Shown piece after piece: positions 37,119 through 47,000 of a stretch of DNA of 64,000 bases; the first letter of the stretch is position 1, and every line of letters starts with the position of its first letter. The position numbers were made by a program, and so were the translations under genes. The stretch spans positions 24,805-88,804 of the forward strand of contig NZ_QEYE01000014.1 of assembly GCF_003122205.1 (NCBI RefSeq), given 5' to 3'. Below the pieces are notes generated by a model. That model was not told where the DNA came from, did no database searches, and saw only the letters and a list, made by a program, of their open reading frames with translations. Origin of the DNA: Maritimibacter sp. 55A14. Its GTDB lineage: Bacteria > Pseudomonadota > Alphaproteobacteria > Rhodobacterales > Rhodobacteraceae.

Positions 37119-38552
37119 GTGACTGACCAGGCATCCAGCGGCAATCCACTGATCAGGTGGAAAGCGATCGAAGCCCTCAAGCACGGGCTCCGGGCGAGCG
37201 GCATTCTGAGCCGCCGCGACACGATGTCGGTGGCTGCCGAAGCGCAGCGGCTGGAGCGGCAGCTCAAGGATTTCGTGCAGGGCAGCCGATCGCTCTTCTG
37301 GACCCGGCAGGGCATGTATATCGGCGCGGGCCTGCTGACGGCGTTCTACTATGATCCCTTCCTGGCCATCTTCTGCGTGGCGCTTTGCCAATTGACCGAG
37401 TTCCTCGACAACCTTGTCTCCGCGCACGTTATCAGCTGGCACGGCGGCAGTTACAGGCAGGCCCGGAAGTTCCAGTCGCATCTCACCATGACGTCCACGC
37501 TGAGCGCGATAGCCGTGGCGCTGTTCGCGATCCTGGTGTCGCACCTGGAGGGACCGGGTTCCCATTTCACGCCGCTCTTCTTCCTCTTTGCGGCGGGGCT
37601 TTTCGCGGCGATGAACAATCACCAGCTCCCGAAGGTTCTGCTGGCCCGGTTGGTGGTCTACGGTTTCGTCTTCCTCTACATTCCTGTCCGCGATCTGCTG
37701 GTCGTGAGGCCCCCACTCGACTCGGAACTCTGGTTGCAATTCGCGACCGTGCTCTTCGTTCTGAGCTTCATCGTCTACTGTTCGATGATCTTCCTGAAGC
37801 TCTATCGCGAGGGGCTGGACAACCTGGACGAAATCCGGCTGGAGCGCGACCGCGCGCGCGCCGCCTATGAGGTGAAATCGCAATTCGTCTCGGTGGTCAG
37901 TCATGAGCTGCGCACGCCGCTGCACTCGATCCTCGGCTCGCTCAGCATGCTCAGCAACGGCACCTTCGACAACGCGCCCGACCGTGCGGCGAAGGTGATG
38001 ACCATCGCCTACAAGAACAGCAAGCGACTTTCGAACCTGATCAACGACCTGCTCGATCTTCAGAAGATCGAGTCCGGGCAGATGGAATATGACTTCTCTC
38101 CGACCCGGCTGGACGCGGTGCTGGTCGAGGCCGTGGAATCGCTCGGCGGTTTCGCCGCGCAATCGGGCATCAAGCTGAAGGTTCGCGAACTCGGCGACGA
38201 CCTCGTGGCGCTGATCGATCAGGACCGGATCCAGCAGGTTCTGACAAATCTCCTTTCCAACGCGGTCAAGTTCTCCAAGCCCGACGGCAAGGTCGAGGTG
38301 TCGATGGCGCGCGGGGCGGGCAAGGCCCATATCCGCGTGCGTGACTACGGTATCGGCATTCCCGACGGGTTCCGCGAAAAGGTGTTCGAGAAATTCGCGC
38401 AGATCGACAGTTCCGACGATCGGTCCTACGAGGGGTCCGGCCTTGGGCTGAGCATCGCCGAGCAGATCGTCGCGGCGCACGGCGGCACGCTCGATTACGA
38501 AAGCGAACTGGGAAAGGGCACAACCTTCACGCTGAGCCTGCCGCTCTGCTGA
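37119..38552 (+). CDS. membrane histidine kinase
   Basis: A 477-residue sensor kinase. I read GTG at 37119 as the start, after AGGTGGG. Residues of roughly 60-235 contain about six hydrophobic segments without a periplasmic sensor, so it may sense a signal in or at the membrane. HisKA has the phospho-acceptor His262 in SVVSHELRTPLHS. The ATPase part has NLLSNAVKF, RDYGIGIP and GSGLGLSI. No receiver domain is attached, so phosphate must go to separate receivers such as those encoded nearby. Confidence 0.92.
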   Translation: MTDQASSGNPLIRWKAIEALKHGLRASGILSRRDTMSVAAEAQRLERQLKDFVQGSRSLFWTRQGMYIGAGLLTAFYYDPFLAIFCVALCQLTEFLDNLVSAHVISWHGGSYRQARKFQSHLTMTSTLSAIAVALFAILVSHLEGPGSHFTPLFFLFAAGLFAAMNNHQLPKVLLARLVVYGFVFLYIPVRDLLVVRPPLDSELWLQFATVLFVLSFIVYCSMIFLKLYREGLDNLDEIRLERDRARAAYEVKSQFVSVVSHELRTPLHSILGSLSMLSNGTFDNAPDRAAKVMTIAYKNSKRLSNLINDLLDLQKIESGQMEYDFSPTRLDAVLVEAVESLGGFAAQSGIKLKVRELGDDLVALIDQDRIQQVLTNLLSNAVKFSKPDGKVEVSMARGAGKAHIRVRDYGIGIPDGFREKVFEKFAQIDSSDDRSYEGSGLGLSIAEQIVAAHGGTLDYESELGKGTTFTLSLPLC

Positions 38553-38560
38553 AGCCCGGC

Positions 38561-39319
38561 TCAGACCTCCGCCGGGAGGATTTCCGAAAGCAGTCTGGCG
38601 AAGTCGAGATCGGCCACCGCGCTCAACGCTTCGCGGTCGTGGATGACGACGTTGGTGTGATCGCTGGTCTCGATCATCCCCTCGCGCGCGAGGCGGCGCA
38701 GGATCCGGCAGACATGGACCGACGACAGACCGGTCAGATCGCCAATCTGATGCTGTGTCAGCGGAACGTGATAGGCATGCTCGGTGTGGCAGTTCCTGGC
38801 GCAGAGACGCGCGCAAAGCTCCAGCAGCAGATAGGCGACCCGGACCGAGGCGCTGCCCCGCCCCAGCCTGAGCATCCGTTCTGCCCTGCGGGCTTCGGCC
38901 GCCGCCGTCAGCCTGGCGATATATTGGGAAAGGTCCGGTGAGGTAGTCAGCATGTCCTGCCAACTCGCCGCGTCGATGACGGAGAGCTTGACTTCGGTTA
39001 CGGCATCGATCCCGTAGGTGGAACTCCACCCGTCTCCGGAGGCGGCGAGGATGGCGTCGCCGGGCAACACGATGTCGATGGTCTGGCACTGTCCGTCCGC
39101 AAGAGATTTGCTGAGTGCCACCCAGCCATGCTGAAGCCAGATGAAGGCTGGAACGTTTCCGCCCTCATGCGCGATCCCGGTGCCCGCGAGATACGTGCGC
39201 TGACCGCGCTGCAGCAGGTCCGCAAGCGTCTGGCGCGCGGTGCCGCTGGCCTTGAGCAGCAGCGGGATCTGCGGCTGGGCCGGGACCGGATGGTCTTGGC
39301 TGCGCATGGTAACGGTCAT
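38561..39319 (-). CDS. Crp/Fnr-family transcriptional regulator
   Basis: A 252-residue regulator. The start MTVTMRSQDH was chosen because GGGGGAGAG lies five bases before it; the frame continues upstream without conserved sequence. An effector β-roll occupies about residues 30-140, and the helix-turn-helix is LTQHQIGDLTGLSSVHVCRILRRL. The N-terminal cysteine cluster of oxygen-sensing FNR is absent, so it is not a standard Fe-S FNR; the few cysteines lie in the dimer helix. It diverges from the MacAB-type operon, and an FNR-type box (39430-39445) lies between them. It ends convergently with the kinase gene at 37119-38552. Confidence 0.9.
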   Translation of the reverse strand: MTVTMRSQDHPVPAQPQIPLLLKASGTARQTLADLLQRGQRTYLAGTGIAHEGGNVPAFIWLQHGWVALSKSLADGQCQTIDIVLPGDAILAASGDGWSSTYGIDAVTEVKLSVIDAASWQDMLTTSPDLSQYIARLTAAAEARRAERMLRLGRGSASVRVAYLLLELCARLCARNCHTEHAYHVPLTQHQIGDLTGLSSVHVCRILRRLAREGMIETSDHTNVVIHDREALSAVADLDFARLLSEILPAEV

Positions 39320-39429
39320 TCGGTCTCTCCCCCGTTGGCAGGGCGCGGTCGCGCTCGTTTGTTCTTCATTAGATGGGCTGTTTCCAGCCGAAACCAATGC
39401 GCAAAGTGCATGAAGGCATGGTGTTCCGC

Positions 39430-39445
39430 CTTGATCAGGATCAAG
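39430..39445. promoter_or_regulatory. FNR-type box (TTGAT-N4-ATCAA)
   Basis: CTTGATCAGGATCAAG is a 16-base perfect palindrome containing the exact FNR/FnrL consensus TTGAT-N4-ATCAA. It lies 80 bases upstream of the ABC ATPase start and 110 bases upstream of the Crp/Fnr gene start. It implies oxygen- or redox-linked control of one or both. Confidence 0.75.
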
Positions 39446-39525
39446 CCGCCAAGCCCGTCGGGGTTTGAGCGAAGTCAATGTCAATCCGGGTGCCGCGCGG
39501 CTATAGCTGGCGCATGGAGGGCCGC

Positions 39526-40233
39526 ATGCCGGAGCGCGTATTCAGAACCGAGGGCCTGACCAAGGTCTACGACACCGGCGGCGTGCAGGTGCATGCGCTG
39601 GCCGGGGTCGATCTGGAGCTTTTCGCGGGCGAGCTTGCGGTTCTGCTGGGCCCTTCCGGCAGCGGCAAGTCGACCCTTCTCAACATCCTGGGGGGGCTCG
39701 ACCACGCCAGCGACGGGCGGGTCTGGTTCCGCGATCTGGAGCTGACGGGGCTGGGCGACCGGGGGCTCACGCGGTTCCGGCGCGATCATGTCGGCTTCGT
39801 CTTCCAGTTCTACAATCTCGTGGCCAGCCTGAGCGCGCGGGAGAACGTGCAGCTCGTCACCGATGTCTCGCGCGATCCGATGCGTCCCGAAGAGGCGTTG
39901 GAGCAGGTCGGTCTCGCCCACCGAATGGATCATTTCCCGGCCGAGATGTCGGGCGGGGAACAGCAGCGTGTGGCGATCGCGCGGGCCATCGCCAAACGGC
40001 CCGAGGTGCTTCTCTGCGACGAGCCGACGGGCGCGCTCGACAGCAAGACCGGGGTGCAGGTGCTGGATGTTCTACGCGAGGTGAACGAACGCCTGGGCAC
40101 CAGCACCGTTGTCATCACCCATAACGCCGCGATCCGGAAGATGGCCCATCGCGTGGTTTATTTTCAGGACGGCCGCATCAAACGCGTCGAGGTGAACGAG
40201 ACACGCCTCGCCCCGGCCGAGATTTCCTGGTGA
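39526..40233 (+). CDS. ABC transporter ATP-binding protein (MacB/LolD type)
   Basis: A 235-residue ATPase. Walker A is [10 protein letters not shown], the signature is [15 protein letters not shown], Walker B is [12 protein letters not shown], and the H-loop is VVITHN. The start [10 protein letters not shown] has GGAGGG upstream; earlier ATGs at 39478 and 39514 lack a site. The LNILGGLDH pattern is typical of LolD/MacB-type systems, which work with FtsX permeases. The permease and a membrane-fusion protein follow immediately. Confidence 0.93.
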   Translation: MPERVFRTEGLTKVYDTGGVQVHALAGVDLELFAGELAVLLGPSGSGKSTLLNILGGLDHASDGRVWFRDLELTGLGDRGLTRFRRDHVGFVFQFYNLVASLSARENVQLVTDVSRDPMRPEEALEQVGLAHRMDHFPAEMSGGEQQRVAIARAIAKRPEVLLCDEPTGALDSKTGVQVLDVLREVNERLGTSTVVITHNAAIRKMAHRVVYFQDGRIKRVEVNETRLAPAEISW

Positions 40234-40241
40234 GACCGACG

Positions 40242-42605
40242 ATGGACGCGCTCGACCGCAAGCTTCTCAGGGATTTCCGCCGGCTCTGGGCGCAGGCCCT
40301 GGTGATTGCGCTGGTTCTGGCCTGCGGCGTGGCGATCCTTCTGACCACTTTCGGTATGTATGGCGCGCTCGAAGAAACCCGTGCAACCTATTATGAAAGA
40401 AACCGTTTCGCCGATATCTTCGCCGATGCGCGGCGCGCGCCGGCGAGCCTCCTGCCGGTGATCCGCGGCATCGACGGCGTCAGATCGGCGGAAGCGCGCG
40501 TGGTGGAGGCGGCGATCCTCGACATCCCCGGACGGACGGCGACGGCGACGGGCCGGATCGTGTCGCTGCCACGCGGCGGGGCGCCGGAGTTGAACCTGCC
40601 GGTCCTGGTCGCGGGCCGGCTGCCCGACCCGGAAGCCGCCGACGAGATCGCGGTCAACGCGCCCTTCGCGGCGGCCAACGGCTTTCGTCCCGGAGACCGG
40701 CTCTCGGCCAATCTCAACGGGCGCAAACGGGCGCTGACCATTACCGGCACGCTTCTCTCGCCCGAATTCATCTACACGATCGGGCCTGGCGCACTGGTGC
40801 CCGACAGTGCGGGCTTCGGGATCCTCTGGATGCCCGAACGCGCGGTGGCGGCGGCCTTCGACATGGAGGGCGCATTCAACAACGTCACGCTGAAACTCGA
40901 CCCTTCGGCCACACAGGCGGATGTCATCGACCGGCTGGACGTTCTGCTGGAACCCTATGGCGGCTTCGGCGCGCAGGGGCGCGACCTTCAGCAGTCCCAC
41001 GCTTTCGTCGATGCCGAGATGCAGCAGTTGCGCAGCACGGCAATGGTGCTCCCGCCGATCTTCTTCGCCATCACGGCCTTTCTTGTGAACATGGTCATCG
41101 GCCGGATCATCGCGCTGGAACGCAGCGAGATCGGCCTTTTGAAGGCGATCGGCTATTTCGACGCAGAGATCTGCATCCATTACCTCCTTCTGGCGGTTCT
41201 GATCGCGGCTGTTGGAACCGGGCTCGGATGGGCCGTGGGAACATGGCTTTCCCGCGCTTTGGCAGGGCTTTATGCCGAGTTCTTCGACTTCCCTTTCCTG
41301 ATCTACCGCGCCAGTTTCGCGGCTTACGCGATCTCCGGCCTGCTGGCGGTGGCCAGCGCCGCGCTCGGCGCCCTGCACTCGGCGCTCAAGGCGGCACGGA
41401 TGCCCCCGGCGGTTGCCATGACGCCACCCGCGCCGCCGCGCTACCGAAGCAGCCTCTTCGACCGCGCGCTGGCGGCGATGCGCGTCTCGCAGCCGGTTTT
41501 GATGATCTTCAGGGGTCTGCTGCGCTGGCCCTTAAGATCGGCGCTCTCGGCGCTCGGCATGGCGCTGGCGGTGGCGGTTCTGGTGGCGGCGGGGTTCTTC
41601 ACCGATGCGCTCGACACGATCGTGGACAAGGCGTTCTACCAGTCAAACCGGCAGGATGCGGTGCTGAGCTTCACCGAGGAGGTGCCGGAAGCCGCGTTGG
41701 AGGCGGTGGCGAACCTGCCGGGCGTGTTGCGGGTCGAGGGGCAGCTTTTCCATGTCGCGGTGCTGCGCAACGGCCCGCATGAGAAACGCGTGCCGCTGGA
41801 GGGACGGTATCCCGGTGCCGATCTCTCGCGCGTGGTGGACGAGGCCGGGCGGCGTGTCGATGCTCCGCCCGGCGGCATCCTGCTGGCGCGGCGTCTGGCG
41901 CGGCAACTCGACGTGCGGCCCGGTGAGATGATCGAGGTGGCGTTCCTGAGCGGCCGGCGTGAGACGCAGCGGTTGCGCGTCAGCGGCACGATCCGGCAGT
42001 ATTTCGGCCTGGGCGCCTATATGGACGCAGGGTTTCTCAACGCGCTCAACAGGCAGGCCCCGCGCATCTCGGCGGCCAATGTCACGCTGGACAGCGCCGC
42101 GCTGCCCGACTTTCATGGGGCGCTCAAGGACATTCCTGCGCTGAGCGGGATCACGATGATGGACGATGTGCGCGGCTCCTTTCAGGAAACGATACGCAAG
42201 AATGTCACGATCATGACGACGATCTACATCACCATCGCAGTTCTGATCACTGTGGGCGTGGCCTATAACGGGGCGCGCATCCAACTCTCCGAACGGGCGC
42301 GCGAATTGGCCAGCCTGCGCATCCTCGGCTTCACGCGGGGCGAGGTCTCCTTCGTGCTGATGGGTGAGTCGATGCTTCTGGCCTTGATCGCACAACCCTT
42401 CGGCTGGATGATCGGGGCCGGGATCGCGGCGCTTATGACGTCCGGATTTACCAGCGATCTCTATGCGATACCGCTTGTTCTTGAACCGGCGGCCTTCGCG
42501 CGGGCAAGCCTGATCGTGCTGGTCGCTGCGCTGGTCTCGTCGCTGATCGTGCGCCGGCGGCTCGACCGGCTGGATCTGGTCGCCGTGATGAAATCGAGGG
42601 AGTGA
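40242..42605 (+). CDS. FtsX-family ABC transporter permease
   Basis: A 787-residue inner-membrane protein with two FtsX-type halves. It has a first membrane helix at about 17-37, a large periplasmic domain, three helices around residues 265-385, a repeat of this pattern, and three final helices after about 660. I chose ATG at 40242 with GGTGAG seven bases upstream; GTG at 40230, overlapping the ATPase stop, is possible. Such proteins move peptides, lipids or toxins by a mechanotransmission cycle instead of through a channel. The substrate is unknown. Confidence 0.9.
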   Translation: MDALDRKLLRDFRRLWAQALVIALVLACGVAILLTTFGMYGALEETRATYYERNRFADIFADARRAPASLLPVIRGIDGVRSAEARVVEAAILDIPGRTATATGRIVSLPRGGAPELNLPVLVAGRLPDPEAADEIAVNAPFAAANGFRPGDRLSANLNGRKRALTITGTLLSPEFIYTIGPGALVPDSAGFGILWMPERAVAAAFDMEGAFNNVTLKLDPSATQADVIDRLDVLLEPYGGFGAQGRDLQQSHAFVDAEMQQLRSTAMVLPPIFFAITAFLVNMVIGRIIALERSEIGLLKAIGYFDAEICIHYLLLAVLIAAVGTGLGWAVGTWLSRALAGLYAEFFDFPFLIYRASFAAYAISGLLAVASAALGALHSALKAARMPPAVAMTPPAPPRYRSSLFDRALAAMRVSQPVLMIFRGLLRWPLRSALSALGMALAVAVLVAAGFFTDALDTIVDKAFYQSNRQDAVLSFTEEVPEAALEAVANLPGVLRVEGQLFHVAVLRNGPHEKRVPLEGRYPGADLSRVVDEAGRRVDAPPGGILLARRLARQLDVRPGEMIEVAFLSGRRETQRLRVSGTIRQYFGLGAYMDAGFLNALNRQAPRISAANVTLDSAALPDFHGALKDIPALSGITMMDDVRGSFQETIRKNVTIMTTIYITIAVLITVGVAYNGARIQLSERARELASLRILGFTRGEVSFVLMGESMLLALIAQPFGWMIGAGIAALMTSGFTSDLYAIPLVLEPAAFARASLIVLVAALVSSLIVRRRLDRLDLVAVMKSRE

Positions 42606-42609
42606 GGCA

Positions 42610-43842
42610 ATGCCCCTGAAGATGCGCAACATCGTGCTGGGCGTGGCAGGCGCCGGGGTCGTGGCGGCGCTCGCGGTCGTGGCCTTCCGCCCGGATCCGG
42701 TGCCGGTGGACCTGGCGCAGGTGTCGCGCGGCGCGATGCAGGTGACGATCGACGCCGATGGCGAGACCCGCATTCGCGAGGTCTACGAGGTGGCCGCGCC
42801 TGTCGCCGGCATGGCGCAGCGCGCGCCGGTCCGGGTGGGCGACACGGTCGCCGCGGGCGAGACGGTGGTCGCCATCGTCAGGCCATCGGTTCCCGGTTTC
42901 CTCGACACCCGCAGCCGCATCCAGGCCGAGGCCGCGGTGCGCGAGGCGGAGGCCAGTCTGAGCGTCTACCGGAGCCATGTCCGCCAGGCCGAGGAAGACC
43001 TGGCCTATGCTCGAAGCCGGTTCGAGCGCAGCCAGGAACTGGTGCGCCGCGGCGTCGCTTCCGAGACGCGGCTGGAGGACGCCGCACAGGAACGGGCGAT
43101 CAAGGAGGCGGCCTATGACGCGGCACTTTCGGGGCTTGAGATGGCGGAGAGCGCGCTCGACCGGGCGCGCGCGGCGCTCATCGAGCCCGATCCCGCCGGC
43201 GGCGCCGATGACGGGACCTGCTGTGTGGAACTGATCGCGCCGGTTGATGGAAGGGTGCTGGAGATTGACACGATCAGCGAGCGTCCGGTGGCCGCGGGTA
43301 CACGGCTCGTTTCGGTCGGGCGGCCCGACGACCTGGAGATCGTCGCCGATCTTCTCTCCACCGACGCGGTGCGCCTGGCGACCGGCGCCGAGGCAAGCGT
43401 CGAGCGCTGGGGCGGCGAGGGCGCGCTCAGCGCCCGGCTGCGCAGGGTGGAGCCGCGGGCCTATACCAAGGTCTCGGCGCTCGGCATCGAGGAGCAGCGC
43501 GTCGATGCGATCTTCGATCTGGTCTCGCCGCCGGAAGACCGGCCGGGCCTGGCCCATGGATTTTCGGTTTTCCTGCGGATTGTCGAATGGCGGGCCGATG
43601 ACGTGGTGCATGTGCCGCTGAGCGCGGTCTTCCGCCGCGGCGACGGCTGGGTGGTGTTCCTGGCCGAAGACGGCCGGGCCCGCGAGATGCCGGTCCGGAT
43701 CGGCCGGCGCAACCGGGAGAGGGTGCAGGTACTCGACGGCCTTGCAGAGGGACAATCGGTGGTCGTGCATCCCGGCGACGGAGTGGCGGACGGTGTTCGG
43801 GTTGTCGACCGTGAGCGGCTTTCCACCCCGGCGGGCGGTTGA
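42610..43842 (+). CDS. periplasmic membrane-fusion protein (HlyD/MacA-like)
   Basis: A 410-residue protein with one N-terminal membrane anchor (about residues 7-26). A lipoyl half-motif (PVRVGDTVAAGETV), a long α-helical hairpin of about residues 95-190 and the second lipoyl half (APVDGRVLEI) follow, with β-barrel domains to the end. This is the MacA/HlyD architecture that links an inner-membrane transporter to an outer-membrane channel. No TolC-type gene is present in the operon, so a channel encoded elsewhere would be used. It starts four bases after the permease stop. Confidence 0.9.
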   Translation: MPLKMRNIVLGVAGAGVVAALAVVAFRPDPVPVDLAQVSRGAMQVTIDADGETRIREVYEVAAPVAGMAQRAPVRVGDTVAAGETVVAIVRPSVPGFLDTRSRIQAEAAVREAEASLSVYRSHVRQAEEDLAYARSRFERSQELVRRGVASETRLEDAAQERAIKEAAYDAALSGLEMAESALDRARAALIEPDPAGGADDGTCCVELIAPVDGRVLEIDTISERPVAAGTRLVSVGRPDDLEIVADLLSTDAVRLATGAEASVERWGGEGALSARLRRVEPRAYTKVSALGIEEQRVDAIFDLVSPPEDRPGLAHGFSVFLRIVEWRADDVVHVPLSAVFRRGDGWVVFLAEDGRAREMPVRIGRRNRERVQVLDGLAEGQSVVVHPGDGVADGVRVVDRERLSTPAGG

Positions 43843-43954
43843 AGCGCTTCGGTCTTTCACGTGCGGAACGCTGAGGCACGTGGTCAGCGCGTGGGTGTGC
43901 ATTCCGCATCTGCGCCGGGTCCCTGTCTGTTCGGGGCTGGACTGAGTGGCAAGA

Positions 43955-43979
43955 CATCTTATGGTAGAATATAAGACGT
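43955..43979. promoter_or_regulatory. inverted repeat in front of the PAS-repeat kinase
   Basis: ACATCTTAT and ATAAGACGT form nine-base arms with one mismatch and an eight-base spacer, 33 bases before the kinase ATG, in an AT-rich stretch. The spacer includes TAGAAT, a possible -10 box, so the repeat could be an operator over the promoter. Confidence 0.35.
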
Positions 43980-44012
43980 TATGACCGGGAAGTTCGGAAC
44001 GGGTCGCAGAAT

Positions 44013-47000
44013 ATGATGGAGCGCGCGCTAAGCGCGATCATGGGCAGGAAACATTACCTCTATTACGGGGTTATCGCTGGCCTGGTCCTTGTGGCCGCGG
44101 TGATGACCGAGGAGTGGCGGCGCGCGGAACTGCGCGACGAGGAGCGGGAAGTCGTGCGCGAGCAGATCGAGGCGGTTCGGGCCGCATTGCAGGCGCAGAT
44201 CACCGACAAGGAACTGATGACCCGCGGCCTGACCGCGGTGCTGGAGGTTCAGCCCGAAATCAGCGCGGCCGAGTTCGCTCATATCGCGCGCAATCTGCGG
44301 CAGAACAACCCGACGATCATCAACATGGCGTTCCTGTCCGATTACGTCGTGCGCTATGTCTACCCGCAGGAGCCGAATGCCGGCCTTATCGGTACCGATC
44401 TGCGTCAGATCCCGGAGCAATTTGCGGCCGCCCGCCAAGCCGTGGACTTGGGGCGCCCGGTTATCGACGGCCCGGTCGAGTTGATTCAGGGCGGCAGCGG
44501 CTTCATAATCCGCGCACCCGTGGCACGGCCGGGTCCGCGAGGCCAGCCGGCCGGGATGGTGTCAGTGGTTTTCGACGCGGATGAGCTATACGAAATGGTC
44601 GGCTTGCTGAAGCAGGATCTGCCTTGCGACCTGGCGATCAGGAAGGTTGGCGCAGACGGCTCTACGGAGGCCGCGTTCTTCGGCGATGACGCGGTCTTCG
44701 CGTCAACTCCTCAGGTCGTGGAACTGGCGCTGCCGGCGCGGGTCTGGCAAATCGCAGCCGTGCCGATAGGCGGCTGGAATGCGAATATGGGCTCCTTCCT
44801 GCCGCTCAGGCTGGGCTTCCTGGTACTTGGCGCGGGCGCGCTCCTGGTCTTCGCGAACCTGCGCAAGCAGTATCTTGGCCGGGCGCGCGCGCAATCCCGG
44901 CTGACGACGGCAGTGGAGAGCCTGGCGGACGGTTTCGTGCTCTTCGATGCCGAGGACAGGCTCATCCTGAGCAACAGCAAGTACCGCGACCTGCACAGCA
45001 AATGCGCCGACGCCATCGTGCCCGGCGCGCGATTCGAGGATTTCCTGCGCGTCGGTCTGCAACGCGGGCAGTTTCCCGATGCCGAAGGGCGGGAGGAGGA
45101 GTGGCTGGCCGAGCAACTCCGCCCGCCCGGCGAGGAGCCGACCCATTACGAGATCGCGCTCTCGGACGGGCGCTGGATGCGCATCCTTGAGAAGCGTACC
45201 CCCGAGGGCGGGCGCGTCGGGTTGCGCATCGACGTGACCGATCAGGTCGAAAGCCGCCTGCGCGCCGAAGCCGCGGAGGCCGAGGCGCGCCTGGCCCGCG
45301 CGCAGCTTGTGGCTGCAGTTGAAACTCTGCCCGACGGGTTCGCGCTCTATGATGCCGAGGACCGGCTGGCGCTCTGCAACAGCAAGTACAAGGAAATCTA
45401 CGACCGCAGCGCCGAGGCAATAACGCCGGGCGCGCGCTTCGAGGACATTCTCCGGTTCGGGATATCGGTGGGACAGTATCCTGACGCCATCGGACGGGAG
45501 GAGGAGTGGGAGGCCGAGCGGCTTGCCGAGCACAGAGCCGCCGCATCCACGTTCGAGGAGCATCTGGCGGACGGGCGCTGGTTGCGGATCATCGAACGAC
45601 CAACGCCCGATGGCGGGCGCGTGGGGCTGCGCGTCGACTTGACCGAGCAGGTGGAAAGCCGGCGGCGCGCGGAACGCGCCGAACAGCGGCTGCGGGACGC
45701 GATCAACGCCCTGCCGGCGGGGTTCTGGCTCTTCGACGGGGACGGACGGCTGGTGATGTTCAACGACTTCTTCTGCGAACTCTACGAGGTCAGCGCGCCC
45801 GCCGTGCGCATCGGCGCCACGTCAGAAGAAATCCTGCGCTACGGGTTGGATCTCGGCGAATACCCGGAAGCCGTCGGACGGGAGGAGGAATGGCTCTCGG
45901 AAGTGCAGGGCCGCTTCGCCTCGGGCGACTGCGAATGGGAGTACCCGCTGAGCAACGGCCGCTGGATCCGGTCCTACAACCGGTCGACCAGCGAAGGCGG
46001 GCTCGTGGGCATTCGCGTCGATGTCACCGCGCTGAAGCGCCAGCAAACGGAACTGGAGGAAACCAACGCCGATCTGCGAATGGCGCTGACCGCCCGCGAC
46101 GCCGCCCAGAAGCGGTTCTTCGACATCGCGGAAATCAGCACCGACTGGATATGGGAGCAGGACCGGCACCTGCGGTTCACTTATGTATCCGAGAGTTTCG
46201 AGAAATGCACGGGTCGCGCCGGCACCAGCATTCTGGGGCACACGCGCGAAGAGGTGTTCGCGGATGTCCCGGATGTCTGGGAGAGTGCGGATTGGGACTG
46301 GCTGCGCGCCATGCTGGCGGCATACGAACCCTTCGAGAATTTTGTCTACCGCGCTGGCGGCACGGCAGAGGAGGGCCGCTGGGTGCGCATCAGCGGGGCG
46401 CCGGTCTTCGACGAAAAGGGCGAGTTCAATGGGTACCGCGGTGTGGGCGGGGATGTCTCGGTGCTCTACAACGCGATGCATGCGGCCGAGGCGGCGAACA
46501 AGGCCAAGACCGAGTTCCTGAATGTCATGAGCCACGAGCTGCGCACGCCGCTGACCGTGATCTTGGGCTACAATGCGTTCCTCTCGAAGCCCGATCTGTT
46601 GCCATCGGTGCAGGCGCTGAAGAAGGGGATTGCCGCCGGCGCTGCGGATACGGCGGAGGATCTGGCGGCGACCGTGACCGACGAGATCGCCCGGTATGCC
46701 GAGAAGATGAACCTGTCGGGCCAGCATCTGCTGACCCTGATCAACGACATGCTGGATCTGGCCAAGATCGACGCGGGCAAGATGGAGCTCCAGCGCGAGA
46801 CGGTCGCGCTCGACGACATGGTGGCCACCGTCCTTGAACAGCTCGGCCAGAGTGCGGCGGAAAAGGGGCTCGCGCTTGAGCAGCAAACGCATGGCGAAGA
46901 GGTGAAGGCCGACGCGACGCGGTTGCGGCAGATTCTCATCAATCTGATCGGAAATGCGATCAAATTCACCGAATCGGGGCGTATCACCGTGCAAACCGCC

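Noticed and set aside
38561..39319. Classical oxygen-sensing FNR.
   Set aside because: The N-terminal cysteine cluster for the Fe-S centre is missing, so the protein is called only Crp/Fnr-family.
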